A model generated the notes under the pieces. It was not told the DNA's origin and searched no databases. It saw nothing but the letters and a program-made list of their open reading frames with translations. A stretch of 64,000 bases of DNA, from assembly GCF_016937655.1 (NCBI RefSeq), contig NZ_JAFHKL010000002.1, positions 186,001 to 250,000 on the forward strand, given 5' to 3'. This document shows, piece after piece, positions 52,597 to 64,000 of this stretch. This DNA comes from Chromobacterium alkanivorans. GTDB taxonomy: Bacteria > Pseudomonadota > Gammaproteobacteria > Burkholderiales > Chromobacteriaceae. The position numbers were made by a program, and so were the translations under genes. How positions within the stretch are numbered: the first letter of the stretch is position 1; every line of letters starts with the position of its first letter.

Positions 52597-53179
52597 AGCC
52601 GGCCAGGGCCGGCCCCAGTTCGCCGGCCAGCCGGCGGCTCAAGTCGGTCACCAGCGCCTGCAGGCCGGCCGTGGCCGCCGCGGCGTCCGCCGTCGCCAAG
52701 GGCCGGCTCTGCAGGAAATAGCCGCTGGCCAGCGGCTTCTTGTCGCCCTGCGCCGGCAAAGCCTGCCAGGCCACTTCCAGCGAGGCGTCGCGCCCCGGGC
52801 GCAGCCGCAGCTGGCGCACGTCCAGCAACACGCGGACATCGCCGCCGCCCATGCCCGGTTGCGGGTAAGCGTAGACGCTGGCCAGGCCCAGCGCGCGGGA
52901 CAGGTCCGCCGCCACGGCCTGAGTCAGCATCCGGTCCAGCGGCCCGGCCCAGCGCTGCAGATCCAGCAGCTCGACATTGCCGGCGGCGTCTTCCACCACC
53001 AGCTGCGGCCGCTCCAGCCCCGCGGGCAGGCTAGCCGGCCCCACCATCACGCTGGCGCCCAGCACGGGAATCGCGGCCGCCGCCGGCAAGGCCGGCCGCA
53101 GCTGATGGAAGGTGGTGGGCGGCGAGGCGCAGGCGCTCAGCAGCGCCAGCAGAGTCAGGCTCAGCGCGATGGACTTCAT
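52586..53179 (-). CDS. pqiC: PqiC-like outer-membrane lipoprotein of an MCE transport system
   Basis: A 197-residue lipoprotein; the signal MKSIALSLTLLALLSACAS has the lipobox LSAC. It belongs to the ABC-type transport auxiliary (YmbA/PqiC) family: [12 protein letters not shown] at the start, PQLVVEDAAGNVELLDLQRW and DVRVLLDVRQLRLRPG. PqiC is thought to hold the PqiB tube at the outer membrane. It overlaps pqiB by four bases and is last in the operon. Confidence 0.9.
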   Translation of the reverse strand: MKSIALSLTLLALLSACASPPTTFHQLRPALPAAAAIPVLGASVMVGPASLPAGLERPQLVVEDAAGNVELLDLQRWAGPLDRMLTQAVAADLSRALGLASVYAYPQPGMGGGDVRVLLDVRQLRLRPGRDASLEVAWQALPAQGDKKPLASGYFLQSRPLATADAAAATAGLQALVTDLSRRLAGELGPALAGFKR

Positions 53180-54804
53180 TTTTTCTCTCCCTTGCCGCGT
53201 ATCAGCGCTTCCGGATGACGATCCAGGTAATCGGCCAGCGCGCGGAAGCTGCGCGCCGTTTCCGACACCTCCTGCGCGGCGGCGCGCACGTCCTGCTGCA
53301 GCGGCGAATCCGCCTGCATCGCCTGGCGCGTGCTTTCCAGCGTCTTTTGCAAGTCTTCCAGCGTTTTCACCGCCTGCGGCAACACCTTGCCGTCCATGTT
53401 CTCGGACAGCTTGCGCATGCCGTCCAGCGTCTGATGCAGCGATTTCAGCGACTGGTTCAGCTCCTCGCCTATGCTGTCGAACGGCACCTTGTCCAGGCGG
53501 CGGGCGATGCGCTGCAACACCCGCTGCAGTTCTTCCAGATCGCCCGGCAGCGTCGGCAGCTCGGTCATGCCGTTGCGCATCGCCACCTTGGCCGGTTTGG
53601 CCTCGGGGAAGAAGTCCAGCGCCACGTAGAGCTGGCCGGTGATCAGGCTGCCGGAACGCAGCTGGGCGCGCAGGCCGTTGCGCACCAGCGACTCCACGGA
53701 AATCTTGGCCGACAGGCTGTGGTCGCCGGACAGGGTGTTGAGCCGGCTGGGATAGGTGCGGATGTCCACCGTCATGTCGAAATCCTTGCGCGCCGCCGCG
53801 TATTCGATGCCGATGGCGGTGACCTCGCCGAAGGTGATGCCGCGAAAATCCACCGGCGCGCCCACGGTCAGGCCGCGCACCGACTGGCGGAACTTCAGCC
53901 GGAAGGACTGGGTTTCGCGGTCGCGGTTTTGCAGCGCCTTCTCGCGGGTTTCGTTGAGCAGGAACATGTATTTGGCGTCCGGCGCCTGGTCCGGCCCGTC
54001 GCTCAACGGCGTTTCGAAAGCGATGCCGCCCAGCGCGATCGCCGCCAAGGACTGGGTGTTGACGCTCAGACCGTTGGCGCCGATGGCCACGTCGATGCCG
54101 CTGGCGTGCCAGAAGCGGCTGTTGACGGTGACGAAGTGGTCATAGGGCGCGTTGACGAAGACCGACAGCTTCACCGCGCTGCCGGCCGGGTCCAGCTCGT
54201 AACCCACCACCTGGCCCACCGGCACGCGGCGGAAATACACCGGCGAGCCGGCGTTGAGCGACCCCAGATTGTCGGAACGCAGCTGGAACAGCTTGCCCGG
54301 CAGGTCCGCGTTGACGATGGGCGGCACTTCCAGGCCCTTGAACTCGGTGCGGCGCTCCTTGCTCTTGCCCACGTCCATGCCGATGTAGGAGCCGCCGAGC
54401 ACCGTGCCCAGGCCGGACACGCTGCCGCCGGAGATGCGCGGCCGCACCACCCAGAAGCGGCTGTCCGCCACCAGATAATCGTCCACCTTCTTGCTCAGCT
54501 CCGCGGTGACCAGGATGGACTGGCGGTCCGGGCTCACCGACACCGCCTTGACCTCGCCTATCTCCACGTCCTTGTACTTGATCCGGGTCTTGCCGGCCTC
54601 CAGCCCTTCCGCGTTCTGGAAGGCGATGGTGATGGTGGGCCCGCGCGACAACACCGCGTTCACCGCCAGCCAGCCGCCTATCACCGCCGCCACCACCGGA
54701 ATCAGCCACACCAGCGACGGCGACCAGCGCCGCCGCTTCACCGGCACCGCGGCCGGCAAGTCCTCGCCGGCTGCGGCCGGTTTTTCGGGTTGATCACTGC
54801 TCAT
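53176..54804 (-). CDS. pqiB: PqiB-like intermembrane MCE (MlaD) protein
   Basis: A 542-residue periplasmic tube-forming protein anchored by one N-terminal helix (SLVWLIPVVAAVIGGWLAV, about 29-48). Three MCE domains follow: about 48-140 (TITIAFQNAEGLEAGKTRIK), about 165-270 (GSPVYFRRVPVGQVVGYELD) and about 285-395 (VRGLTVGAPVDFRGITFGEV). A long helical C-terminus (about 420-535) would form the needle crossing the periplasm. It moves lipid between membranes with PqiA and PqiC. It overlaps pqiC by four bases and the pqiA gene upstream by 11. Confidence 0.93.
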   Translation of the reverse strand: MSSDQPEKPAAAGEDLPAAVPVKRRRWSPSLVWLIPVVAAVIGGWLAVNAVLSRGPTITIAFQNAEGLEAGKTRIKYKDVEIGEVKAVSVSPDRQSILVTAELSKKVDDYLVADSRFWVVRPRISGGSVSGLGTVLGGSYIGMDVGKSKERRTEFKGLEVPPIVNADLPGKLFQLRSDNLGSLNAGSPVYFRRVPVGQVVGYELDPAGSAVKLSVFVNAPYDHFVTVNSRFWHASGIDVAIGANGLSVNTQSLAAIALGGIAFETPLSDGPDQAPDAKYMFLLNETREKALQNRDRETQSFRLKFRQSVRGLTVGAPVDFRGITFGEVTAIGIEYAAARKDFDMTVDIRTYPSRLNTLSGDHSLSAKISVESLVRNGLRAQLRSGSLITGQLYVALDFFPEAKPAKVAMRNGMTELPTLPGDLEELQRVLQRIARRLDKVPFDSIGEELNQSLKSLHQTLDGMRKLSENMDGKVLPQAVKTLEDLQKTLESTRQAMQADSPLQQDVRAAAQEVSETARSFRALADYLDRHPEALIRGKGEKK

Positions 54805-55426
54805 CGTCTTCCTTTACCTGATCCCAGATCAGCCTGGGATCGAAACTCATCGCCGCCACCATGGTCAGCACCACCACCGTGCCGAAGGCGATCGCCCCCG
54901 GCCCGGCCTTGATCGAGGCCAGCGACTGCCATTGCACCAGCGCCACCATCAGGGCCACCACGTAAATGTCCAGCATCGACCACGGGCCTATCACCTCCAC
55001 CACCCGATACAGCCGCGTGCGCTGCCGCGGCGCCCAGCCGGAGCCCAGCTGCACCGTCACCAGCAACAGCAGCAAGGCCAGAATCTTCAACAGCGGCACC
55101 AGCACGCTGGCGGTGAACACCACCAGCGCCAGCGGCCAGGAGCCGGATTTCCACAAATACACCACCCCGCTCATGATGGTGTCGTTCTGCATGCCCATGA
55201 TGGTGGAGGTTTCCATGATAGGCAGCAGATTGGCCGGCAGATAGGCCACCATCGCCGCCAGCAGCAAGGCCCAGCTGCGCTGCAGGCTGTGCGGCTTGCG
55301 CGCGTGCAGCGCGGCGTGGCAACGCGGGCAGGATTGAGCGCCTTCGCCGGCGCGGCACAGCAGTCCGCAGCCGTGGCACAGCCACAGGCCGGACTGGGCG
55401 GCGGTTTTCACGCGGTGGCCCGGCAT
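54794..55426 (-). CDS. pqiA: PqiA-domain integral membrane protein, second half
   Basis: A 210-residue inner-membrane protein with one PqiA domain: a zinc ribbon (LCHGCGLLCRAG, CPRCHAAL, two CxxC knuckles) and four transmembrane helices. AYLPANLLPIMET is the domain signature. It corresponds to the second PqiA domain of the single E. coli protein. The start is ambiguous: the ATG at 55426 overlaps the upstream stop by 19 bases, whereas a GTG at 55411 would give a classic four-base overlap (GTGA). Membrane partner of PqiB. Confidence 0.88.
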   Translation of the reverse strand: MPGHRVKTAAQSGLWLCHGCGLLCRAGEGAQSCPRCHAALHARKPHSLQRSWALLLAAMVAYLPANLLPIMETSTIMGMQNDTIMSGVVYLWKSGSWPLALVVFTASVLVPLLKILALLLLLVTVQLGSGWAPRQRTRLYRVVEVIGPWSMLDIYVVALMVALVQWQSLASIKAGPGAIAFGTVVVLTMVAAMSFDPRLIWDQVKEDDEQ

Positions 55427-56034
55427 TGCTGATAACGCTCCCACAAGTCTTCCGGATTGAAACGGCTGGCGCTGGCCGCCATCAGAACGATCAAGGCGAA
55501 CATGGCCATCAGGCCCACGCCCACGTGCACGGTGGCCAGGCTGACCAGTTTGACCAGCGACACCAGAATGCCCAGCAGAAACACTTCCACCATGCACCAC
55601 GGCCGGGTCAGTATCTTCAGCCGCATCAGCCAGGGAAAGCCGCGCGGCACATGGCCGAAGGCCAGCGGCAGCCGCACGTAGAGCATGCTGCCCAGCTCCA
55701 GCGACGGCATCACGATGCCGGTGAACATCACCAGCATCGCCACCGACAGCATGCCCTGCTGCTCCAGCGCCACCACGGTCTGCCACAAGGTGGCCGCGCT
55801 GCGGGCGCCGGCGGCCTCCAGCGTCACCACCGGATAGACGTTGGCCAGCAGAAAGGCGATCACCCCGGTCAGCAACAGCGCCAGCTCGGCGTCCTGGCGC
55901 TGCGCGCCGTAGCCGCGCACCTGGGCGCCGCAGCGCGGGCAGCACGCCCGCCCCTCGCCCGTCAGCGCCACCCGCATCAGCAGGTCGCAATCGTGGCAGG
56001 CGGTCAGTTTGGAATCGGCGTCCGGACGCGCCAT
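55408..56034 (-). CDS. pqiA: PqiA-domain integral membrane protein, first half
   Basis: A 208-residue inner-membrane protein; zinc ribbon CHDCDLLMRV and CCPRCGAQV, then four transmembrane helices including LLTGVIAFLLANVYPVVTLE, the PqiA signature position. It corresponds to the first PqiA domain of E. coli PqiA (about 417 residues), which here is encoded as two overlapping genes. Its start overlaps the stop of the helix-hairpin-helix gene (TGATG). Substrate presentation to the MCE tube is inferred from the Pqi family. Confidence 0.88.
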   Translation of the reverse strand: MARPDADSKLTACHDCDLLMRVALTGEGRACCPRCGAQVRGYGAQRQDAELALLLTGVIAFLLANVYPVVTLEAAGARSAATLWQTVVALEQQGMLSVAMLVMFTGIVMPSLELGSMLYVRLPLAFGHVPRGFPWLMRLKILTRPWCMVEVFLLGILVSLVKLVSLATVHVGVGLMAMFALIVLMAASASRFNPEDLWERYQQCRATA

Positions 56035-56324
56035 CAGTAGCCGCCCTTCGTCTTGCGCTCGGCGGTGAAGCTCCACCACAGCCGCGCCTCGCCGGTGTCC
56101 ATGTAGTGCACCACCGACATCAGCGTGTCCAGCACGCACGGGTCCTGCCGCGTTCCGGTGAGTTCGCACAAGCGGTGGTACAGCCGCAGGGGTTCGGCGC
56201 CGCGCAACTGCGAGGGCTGTTCGATGCCGAGCAGACGCAGGTCTTCGGCCAGGCTGGGGCCGATATTGGGCAGCTCGCGCAAATGCCGCGCCCGCGCGGC
56301 GGGCGGGCAACGTGATGGATGCAT
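56034..56324 (-). CDS. Helix-hairpin-helix protein, Cdd1/'pathogenicity locus' family
   Basis: A 96-residue cytoplasmic protein. RELPNIGPSLAEDLRLLGIE is a helix-hairpin-helix motif of the non-specific DNA-binding type, followed by LYHRLCELTGTRQDPCVLDT, then LMSVVHYMDTGEARLWWSF: the Cdd1 family pattern, sometimes labelled mitomycin resistance protein. Its role is unproven. It is first in the operon with the pqi genes through a one-base stop-start overlap, an unexpected pairing with a membrane lipid system. Confidence 0.82.
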   Translation of the reverse strand: MHPSRCPPAARARHLRELPNIGPSLAEDLRLLGIEQPSQLRGAEPLRLYHRLCELTGTRQDPCVLDTLMSVVHYMDTGEARLWWSFTAERKTKGGY

Positions 56325-56411
56325 AAACTCTCGGCGGGGGTGACGACAACCCGCATGATAAAGGACGCCGCGCCAGAGTTCAAAAGCCGCTTTCGTTAAA
56401 CGGCCGGCCTT

Positions 56412-56450
56412 AGAACCCGTTTACGATCTCGCGAGCGAGGGCGAGACCGG
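56412..56450. repeat. Partial family A repeat, copy 2 (single end)
   Basis: AGAACCCGTTTACGATCT (56412-56429) matches the right end of the element at 28905-29046 with two differences, and the next 20 bases (CGCGAGCGAGGGCGAGAC) match its interior with two differences. Beyond that similarity is lost, and no opposite end was found before 56546. It is a decayed or solo end. The rest of 56350-56546 holds nothing else recognisable. Confidence 0.65.
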
Positions 56451-56546
56451 GCCTTGCGGCCGAGACGGCGGCCTGGTCCATACCGCGGATGAGGGGTTCG
56501 AAGCCGACACGCGTCGGCCAAAGCGCGACGGGCTTTGAGCGGGCGC

Positions 56547-57311
56547 TCAGCCCTGGAAGATGTCCCAGCCCAGCTTCAAGATCAAGGTGCTGGTCAGCAG
56601 CAGGAACAACACCCGCACAAAGCCGGTGCCCTTCTTCATCGCCACCCAGGTGCCCACCATCGCGCCGGCCATATTGCACACCGCCATCGGCAGCGCGTAC
56701 TGGAACAGCACGTGGCCGGCGGGGATGAAGAACAGCAGCGCCGCGCAGTTGGTGGTCAGGTTCACCACCTTGGCCGAGGCCGAGGCGTGCAGAAAGTCGA
56801 AGGCGAAGAAGCGGATGAACAGAAACATCAGGAAGCTGCCGGTGCCGGGACCGAACAGACCGTCGTAAAAGCCGATCGCGCCGCCTATGGCCATGCCTAT
56901 CGCCATTTCGCGCCGGCCTATCGCCACCGGCTTGTGCAGAGAGCCGAAGTCCTTCTTCCACAAGGTGTACACCGCCATCACCACCAAGAGCGCCAGCACC
57001 AGCGGCCGCAACACCGCCTTGTCGATCAGGCTGACCGTGGCCGCGCCGGCGATGGACATGAAGAAAGCCGCCGCCGCCGCCGGCAACACCAGCCGCCACG
57101 GCACCCGGACCCGCTTCAGATAGGAGCGCGCGGCGGACAAGGTGCCCATCGCCGCCGCCAGCTTATTGGTGCCGAACACCGTGGCCGGCGCCAGATTGGG
57201 CAAGGCGCTGAACATCGCCGGAATCTGGATCAGCCCGCCGCCGCCCACCGCGGCGTCCACCAGGCCGGCGGCGAAGGCGATCACGCATAGAAAACTCAAG
57301 GTCAACAACAT
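56547..57311 (-). CDS. TSUP-family (TauE/SafE) inner-membrane transporter
   Basis: A 254-residue protein with eight hydrophobic helices and the two-repeat TSUP layout: GLVDAAVGGGGLIQIPAM in the first half and IGFYDGLFGPGTGSFLMFLF in the second. The family exports or imports sulfite, sulfonates, thiosulfate and other anions; the YfcA-like pattern here does not identify the substrate. GGGAG precedes the ATG. It is divergent from a LysR regulator, which probably controls it. Confidence 0.9.
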   Translation of the reverse strand: MLLTLSFLCVIAFAAGLVDAAVGGGGLIQIPAMFSALPNLAPATVFGTNKLAAAMGTLSAARSYLKRVRVPWRLVLPAAAAAFFMSIAGAATVSLIDKAVLRPLVLALLVVMAVYTLWKKDFGSLHKPVAIGRREMAIGMAIGGAIGFYDGLFGPGTGSFLMFLFIRFFAFDFLHASASAKVVNLTTNCAALLFFIPAGHVLFQYALPMAVCNMAGAMVGTWVAMKKGTGFVRVLFLLLTSTLILKLGWDIFQG

Positions 57312-57378
57312 CCACGTCTCCCGGCTCCGCGCCGCTTACAGTTAGGACAAGATTCTATGCCTTGCCAGCGGCGCGTGC

Positions 57379-57397
57379 TTGCAATACCGTATTGCAA
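57379..57397. promoter_or_regulatory. Perfect palindrome between the TSUP and LysR genes, likely LysR operator
   Basis: TTGCAATACCGTATTGCAA has 8-base arms and a three-base centre and contains a T-N11-A core. It lies 23 bases before the LysR ATG and 68 bases before the TSUP ATG. Another half site, TCGCAA, follows at about 57401. Such sites between divergent genes are the rule for LysR regulators. Confidence 0.7.
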
Positions 57398-57419
57398 AAA
57401 TCGCAATCACGAGGCCGAG

Positions 57420-58340
57420 ATGAAATCGCTGTGGGAATTGCGCGTGTTCTGCGCGGTGGTGGAAAGAAAAAGCTTTGTCGCCGCCGCGCGCCAGCTGGGC
57501 ACCTCGCCCAGCAGCGTCACTCGCGCGGTGCAGGCGCTGGAGGAAGCGCTGGGCGGCAGCCTGCTGGCGCGCTCGCAAAAACAGGTCAATCTGACCCTGG
57601 CCGGCGAAAGCTATTACGTCTCCGCGCGCAAGATGCTGGACCTGCAGGAAGAAGCCGAGGACGAACTGGCGGCCTTGAGCGAGGCGCCGCGCGGCCTGCT
57701 GCGTTTCTCCGCGCCGGAGGCGATGAGCCACGCGCTGTTGCCGCCGGTGCTGGCGCGCATGGCCGACGCCAACCCGGAGCTGCGCTTCGACGTGCTCTAC
57801 AGCGACACCATACTGGACCCGATCCGCGAAAAGCTGGACTTCAGCATCCGCGGCGCCTTCCCCGCCTCCAGCGAGCTGATCGGCTATCCGCTGTGGGACT
57901 ACCAGCGCCACCTCTACGCCAGCCCAGGCTATGTCGAGCGCCACGGCGCGCCGCAAACGCCGGAACAATTGCCGGAACACCGGGTGCTGATCCACTCCGC
58001 GCCGCGCGTGCTGAAAGCCTGGAATTTCGTGTCCGCCGATCATCAGCTCAGCCTCAACCTGACGCCCTGGCACCGCGTCAGCTCCGGCAGCGCGGTGCTG
58101 CACGCCGTGCTGGCCGGCCTGGGCGTCGCCCGGCTGGGCGATTGGCTGGCCGAACCGCTGGTGCGCTCCGGCCAGCTGCTGCGGCTCTGCCCGGACTACC
58201 GCATCGTCTCCAGCCACGGCGACAATCCGCAGATGCACGCCGTCTTCGCCAACCGTCGCATCCCGCGCAAGGCGCGGCTGCTGCTGGAAGCGGTGCGCGC
58301 GGCGGCTCGCGACGCCGGCCACGGCCTGAACCCGCGCTGA
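57420..58340 (+). CDS. LysR-family transcriptional regulator
   Basis: A 306-residue regulator. The winged helix-turn-helix spans about 3-62 (WELRVFCAVVERKSFVAAAR, then TSPSSVTRAVQALEEALG), a linker helix 63-88 and an effector-binding domain about 90-300 of the CrgA/DmlR-like subgroup (GLLRFSAPEAMSHALLPPVL). The effector is unknown. The start at 57420 follows GAGGCCGAG; the longer open frame would include the palindrome and is rejected. Its divergent neighbour, the TSUP transporter, is the obvious target. Confidence 0.92.
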   Translation: MKSLWELRVFCAVVERKSFVAAARQLGTSPSSVTRAVQALEEALGGSLLARSQKQVNLTLAGESYYVSARKMLDLQEEAEDELAALSEAPRGLLRFSAPEAMSHALLPPVLARMADANPELRFDVLYSDTILDPIREKLDFSIRGAFPASSELIGYPLWDYQRHLYASPGYVERHGAPQTPEQLPEHRVLIHSAPRVLKAWNFVSADHQLSLNLTPWHRVSSGSAVLHAVLAGLGVARLGDWLAEPLVRSGQLLRLCPDYRIVSSHGDNPQMHAVFANRRIPRKARLLLEAVRAAARDAGHGLNPR

Positions 58341-58344
58341 CCAT

Positions 58345-58372
58345 GAAAAAACGGAAGCCTGGGCTTCCGTTT
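58345..58372. terminator. Bidirectional intrinsic terminator between LysR and purL
   Basis: ACGGAAGCC and GGCTTCCGT pair around TG. The six-base A run before it gives a T-tract for purL on the minus strand; TTTC follows on the plus strand. Confidence 0.87.
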
Positions 58373-58420
58373 CGATACCGCTCCAGACGGGACCGGACAG
58401 CCGGCCCGCCATGGTTTCGC

Positions 58421-62380
<3,960 letters not shown>

Positions 62381-62439
62381 TAGACACCCGCGACAAGTAT
62401 CAGGAAAGCGCGTCATAATACAGCAATTCACTGTTTGTT

Positions 62440-62474
62440 TTAAGCGGCTAATGGCCTCCATGTCCGCCGCTTAA
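62440..62474. promoter_or_regulatory. Inverted repeat in the purL / PII divergent region
   Basis: TTAAGCGGC (62440-62448) and GCCGCTTAA (62466-62474) are perfect 9-base arms separated by 17 bases. They lie 55-90 bases before both start codons. It could be a shared operator or a stem-loop in one leader. It does not resemble the known PurR box. Confidence 0.4.
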
Positions 62475-62477
62475 TAA

Positions 62478-62867
<390 letters not shown>

Positions 62868-62890
62868 ACTCCGCCGCCGCCCGCCCCCTC

Positions 62891-62914
62891 AAGGCCCCGC
62901 TCCCGCGGGGCCTT
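62891..62914 (+). terminator. Hairpin terminator of the PII gene
   Basis: AAGGCCCCGC and GCGGGGCCTT pair around TCCC; only a short T content follows. It may also serve the convergent gene at 62934-63434. Confidence 0.75.
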
Positions 62915-62933
62915 GTCATTCACCCAAGCCGAA

Positions 62934-63434
62934 TCAACGTTTACGCTTGCGCTCCAGCCAGGCCAGCACGCCCAGGCTGCGGTGCAACTGATGCACCGCC
63001 TCCACGTGGCGGTACAGATTCAATCGCCGTCCGGCCAGACCCAGCAGCACTTCCAGATAATTGAAAAAGCCCAGACGCAGGCCGCGACGGTGGCTGCCGT
63101 CGCTGTAATCGATGTCGCGCGCAATGCGGTGCAGCAAGCCGCGCCCGATGTGCAACTGGTTGTTTTTCAGCAGTTGAGCCAGATGCGCGGCGTACTGACG
63201 GCCCAGGAAGCAGGCTTCCTCGTAATCCTGGGTCTCCTCCGGCTGCCAGTAATGCGGATGATTGCGCCCCGGAATGTAGCGGACAAAGGGCAGGCGGATT
63301 TCCTTGGTGACCAGCGCGATGAAGCGATAACGCGAGCGCGGCAAAGCCGGCTGTTGCGGGGAATCGATGGTCTGGCGCACGCCGGATGCCTTGGGTGCGA
63401 GGGGTTTGGCTTTATTGCGAGCAGACTTCGTCAT
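62934..63434 (-). CDS. Conserved-looking hypothetical protein, 166 residues
   Basis: No family was named. A very basic N-terminus (MTKSARNKAKPLAPKASG) leads to RYRFIALVTKEIRLPFVRYI, then HYWQPEETQDYEEACFLGRQ, a long helical part (YAAHLAQLLKNNQLHIGRGLL) and a basic end WLERKRKR. There is no signal peptide or membrane helix. The start is well supported by AGGAGG 5-6 bases upstream. A cytoplasmic, possibly nucleic-acid-binding, protein by composition only. Degenerate repeats begin right upstream of its start. Confidence 0.7.
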   Translation of the reverse strand: MTKSARNKAKPLAPKASGVRQTIDSPQQPALPRSRYRFIALVTKEIRLPFVRYIPGRNHPHYWQPEETQDYEEACFLGRQYAAHLAQLLKNNQLHIGRGLLHRIARDIDYSDGSHRRGLRLGFFNYLEVLLGLAGRRLNLYRHVEAVHQLHRSLGVLAWLERKRKR

Positions 63435-63455
63435 TGCAGCCTCCTGAGCAAGTAG

Positions 63456-63602
63456 CGCCAAGCCGCGAAAGCGGCAAGGCGGGGACATGCAACGGTGCAT
63501 GTCCACTGAATCCCTATTTCAGGAGGCCAGACCCGAGCGCCGCGATTGCTGCGGCGCGGGGCTATTGTGACATGACGTGTCCGGGAGTCAAGGCGGCGCG
63601 GA
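63456..63602. repeat. Family C repeat, copy 1
   Basis: Contains a hairpin with arms GGACATGCA / TGCATGTCC (63483-63504), then a segment (63523-63602) ending GGGAGTCAAGGCGGCGCGGA that recurs 275-278 bases further on. The part CGGCAAGGCGGGGACATG recurs also at about 63645-63662 (CGGCAAGGCGGGCACATG). Intergenic, with no credible gene on either strand. Together with copy 2 it accounts for most of 63435-63911 (477 bases without a gene). Confidence 0.65.
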
Positions 63603-63760
63603 CCCGGCAGCACACGCCCTGGCCAGTACCGCCAAGCAGCAAAAACGGCAAGGCGGGCACATGACAAGGTTGGCCTACCGGGGAAGAAGCCCAAACACCG
63701 GCGCACCCGTGAAGGTGCCCTTGCCATCGCCCGCCCGGATCAGACGCGACAAAGGCAATC

Positions 63761-63879
63761 GGACATGCGGCGACGCACGTCCCTAACTCTTCTTATCGAG
63801 ACGCCAATCCCGAGTGTCGCGATGGCTGCGGCGCGAGGCGATTGTGGCATGACATATTCGGGAGTCAAGGCGGCACGGA
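63761..63879. repeat. Family C repeat, copy 2
   Basis: GGACATGCGGCG (63761) with GCACGTCC (63775-63782) keeps a decayed version of the copy 1 hairpin. The segment 63798-63879 matches 63523-63602 at most positions, including GGGAGTCAAGGCGGCACGGA. The following CAGCCCTTGAACAG (63894-63907) resembles the right end of the element at 36226-36342. Confidence 0.62.
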
Positions 63880-63911
63880 TCGACGACGCGTAGCAGCCCT
63901 TGAACAGACTC

Positions 63912-64000
63912 TTAATCCAAAGGCCCGAACAAGCAAGTATGCACCTTGCCGTGCTTCTCCTGGCCCGCTGCCACCACCTTGCCGTCGCCGGACATGACGA
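63912..64000 (-). CDS. 3' end of an unidentified gene, cut by the right edge
   Basis: On the minus strand an open frame enters from beyond 64000 and reads VMSGDGKVVAAGQEKHGKVH, then TCLFGPLD and a stop at 63912-63914. Third codon positions are strongly G/C like the neighbours, so it is probably coding. Too little is present to name the product. Confidence 0.45.
   Translation of the reverse strand, partial: VMSGDGKVVAAGQEKHGKVHTCLFGPLD

Noticed and set aside
63386-63786. Small open frames within the family C repeats
   Set aside because: They follow the repeats, lack ribosome sites and encode no recognisable protein; the repeat structure explains them better.
63435-63911. CRISPR array at the right end of the window
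   Set aside because: Repeats are long, few and degenerate, with irregular spacing and no cas genes.

Overview
The window is a GC-rich, densely packed bacterial chromosome segment, read as a betaproteobacterium of the Chromobacterium type (Neisseriales). That is an inference from the gene repertoire: cysND, phaB, coniferyl aldehyde dehydrogenase, dbpA, purL beside a PII gene, Fe-SOD, a KfrA-like protein and a split pqiA. It also rests on the strong G/C bias at third codon positions. No rRNA, tRNA, CRISPR array, intact insertion sequence or prophage was seen.

Layout. 0-7 kb: cysDN (sulfate activation, cut by the left edge), an HDOD-GAF signalling protein, a class III aminotransferase, a TrfB/KorA-like DNA-binding protein and an HI0933-type flavoprotein. 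7-17.5 kb: a chemoreceptor with a c-type heme motif, dbpA, map, an isolated short flagellin, rnk, an overlapping dnaB / 2Fe-2S protein / hydrolase operon, a second HI0933-type flavoprotein and sodB. 17.5-22.7 kb: an operon for a coniferyl-type aldehyde dehydrogenase, a Tat-exported small subunit and a GMC oxidoreductase, divergent from a CoxE-like VWA gene. 22.7-32 kb: ftsK, an aspartate/aromatic aminotransferase, an NSS-family transporter and argE, with two inverted-repeat elements side by side at 28.9-29.2 kb.

32-43 kb: the 4.5S/SRP RNA gene with a clear promoter, an HTH gene with an AT-rich leader, a universal stress protein, a thioesterase, a TerB-like protein, a MoxR ATPase, xerC, then pncC-pgi-orn on the minus strand and a plus-strand run of M48 protease, phhB and rsgA, followed by phaB and a free methionine-R-sulfoxide reductase. 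43-52.6 kb: mostly minus-strand genes for KfrA-like, OmpA-like, RHH-like, RluF-like and envelope proteins of unknown function, with plus-strand yegD-like Hsp70 and amidase genes among them. 52.6-58.3 kb: a pqi (MCE lipid transport) operon with pqiA split in two and headed by a helix-hairpin-helix gene, then a TSUP transporter divergent from a LysR regulator across a perfect palindrome. 58.4-64 kb: purL divergent from a PII gene, a conserved hypothetical gene, and about 450 bp of degenerate repeats before a gene cut by the right edge.

Most of the window is housekeeping. The parts most worth a second look are the heme-c chemoreceptor, the GMC/Tat/ALDH operon, the dispersed inverted-repeat families, plasmid-type regulators (TrfB/KfrA-like) on a chromosome, the separated MoxR and VWA partners, and several uncharacterised envelope proteins. 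No single locus stands out as a clear new defence or mobile system.
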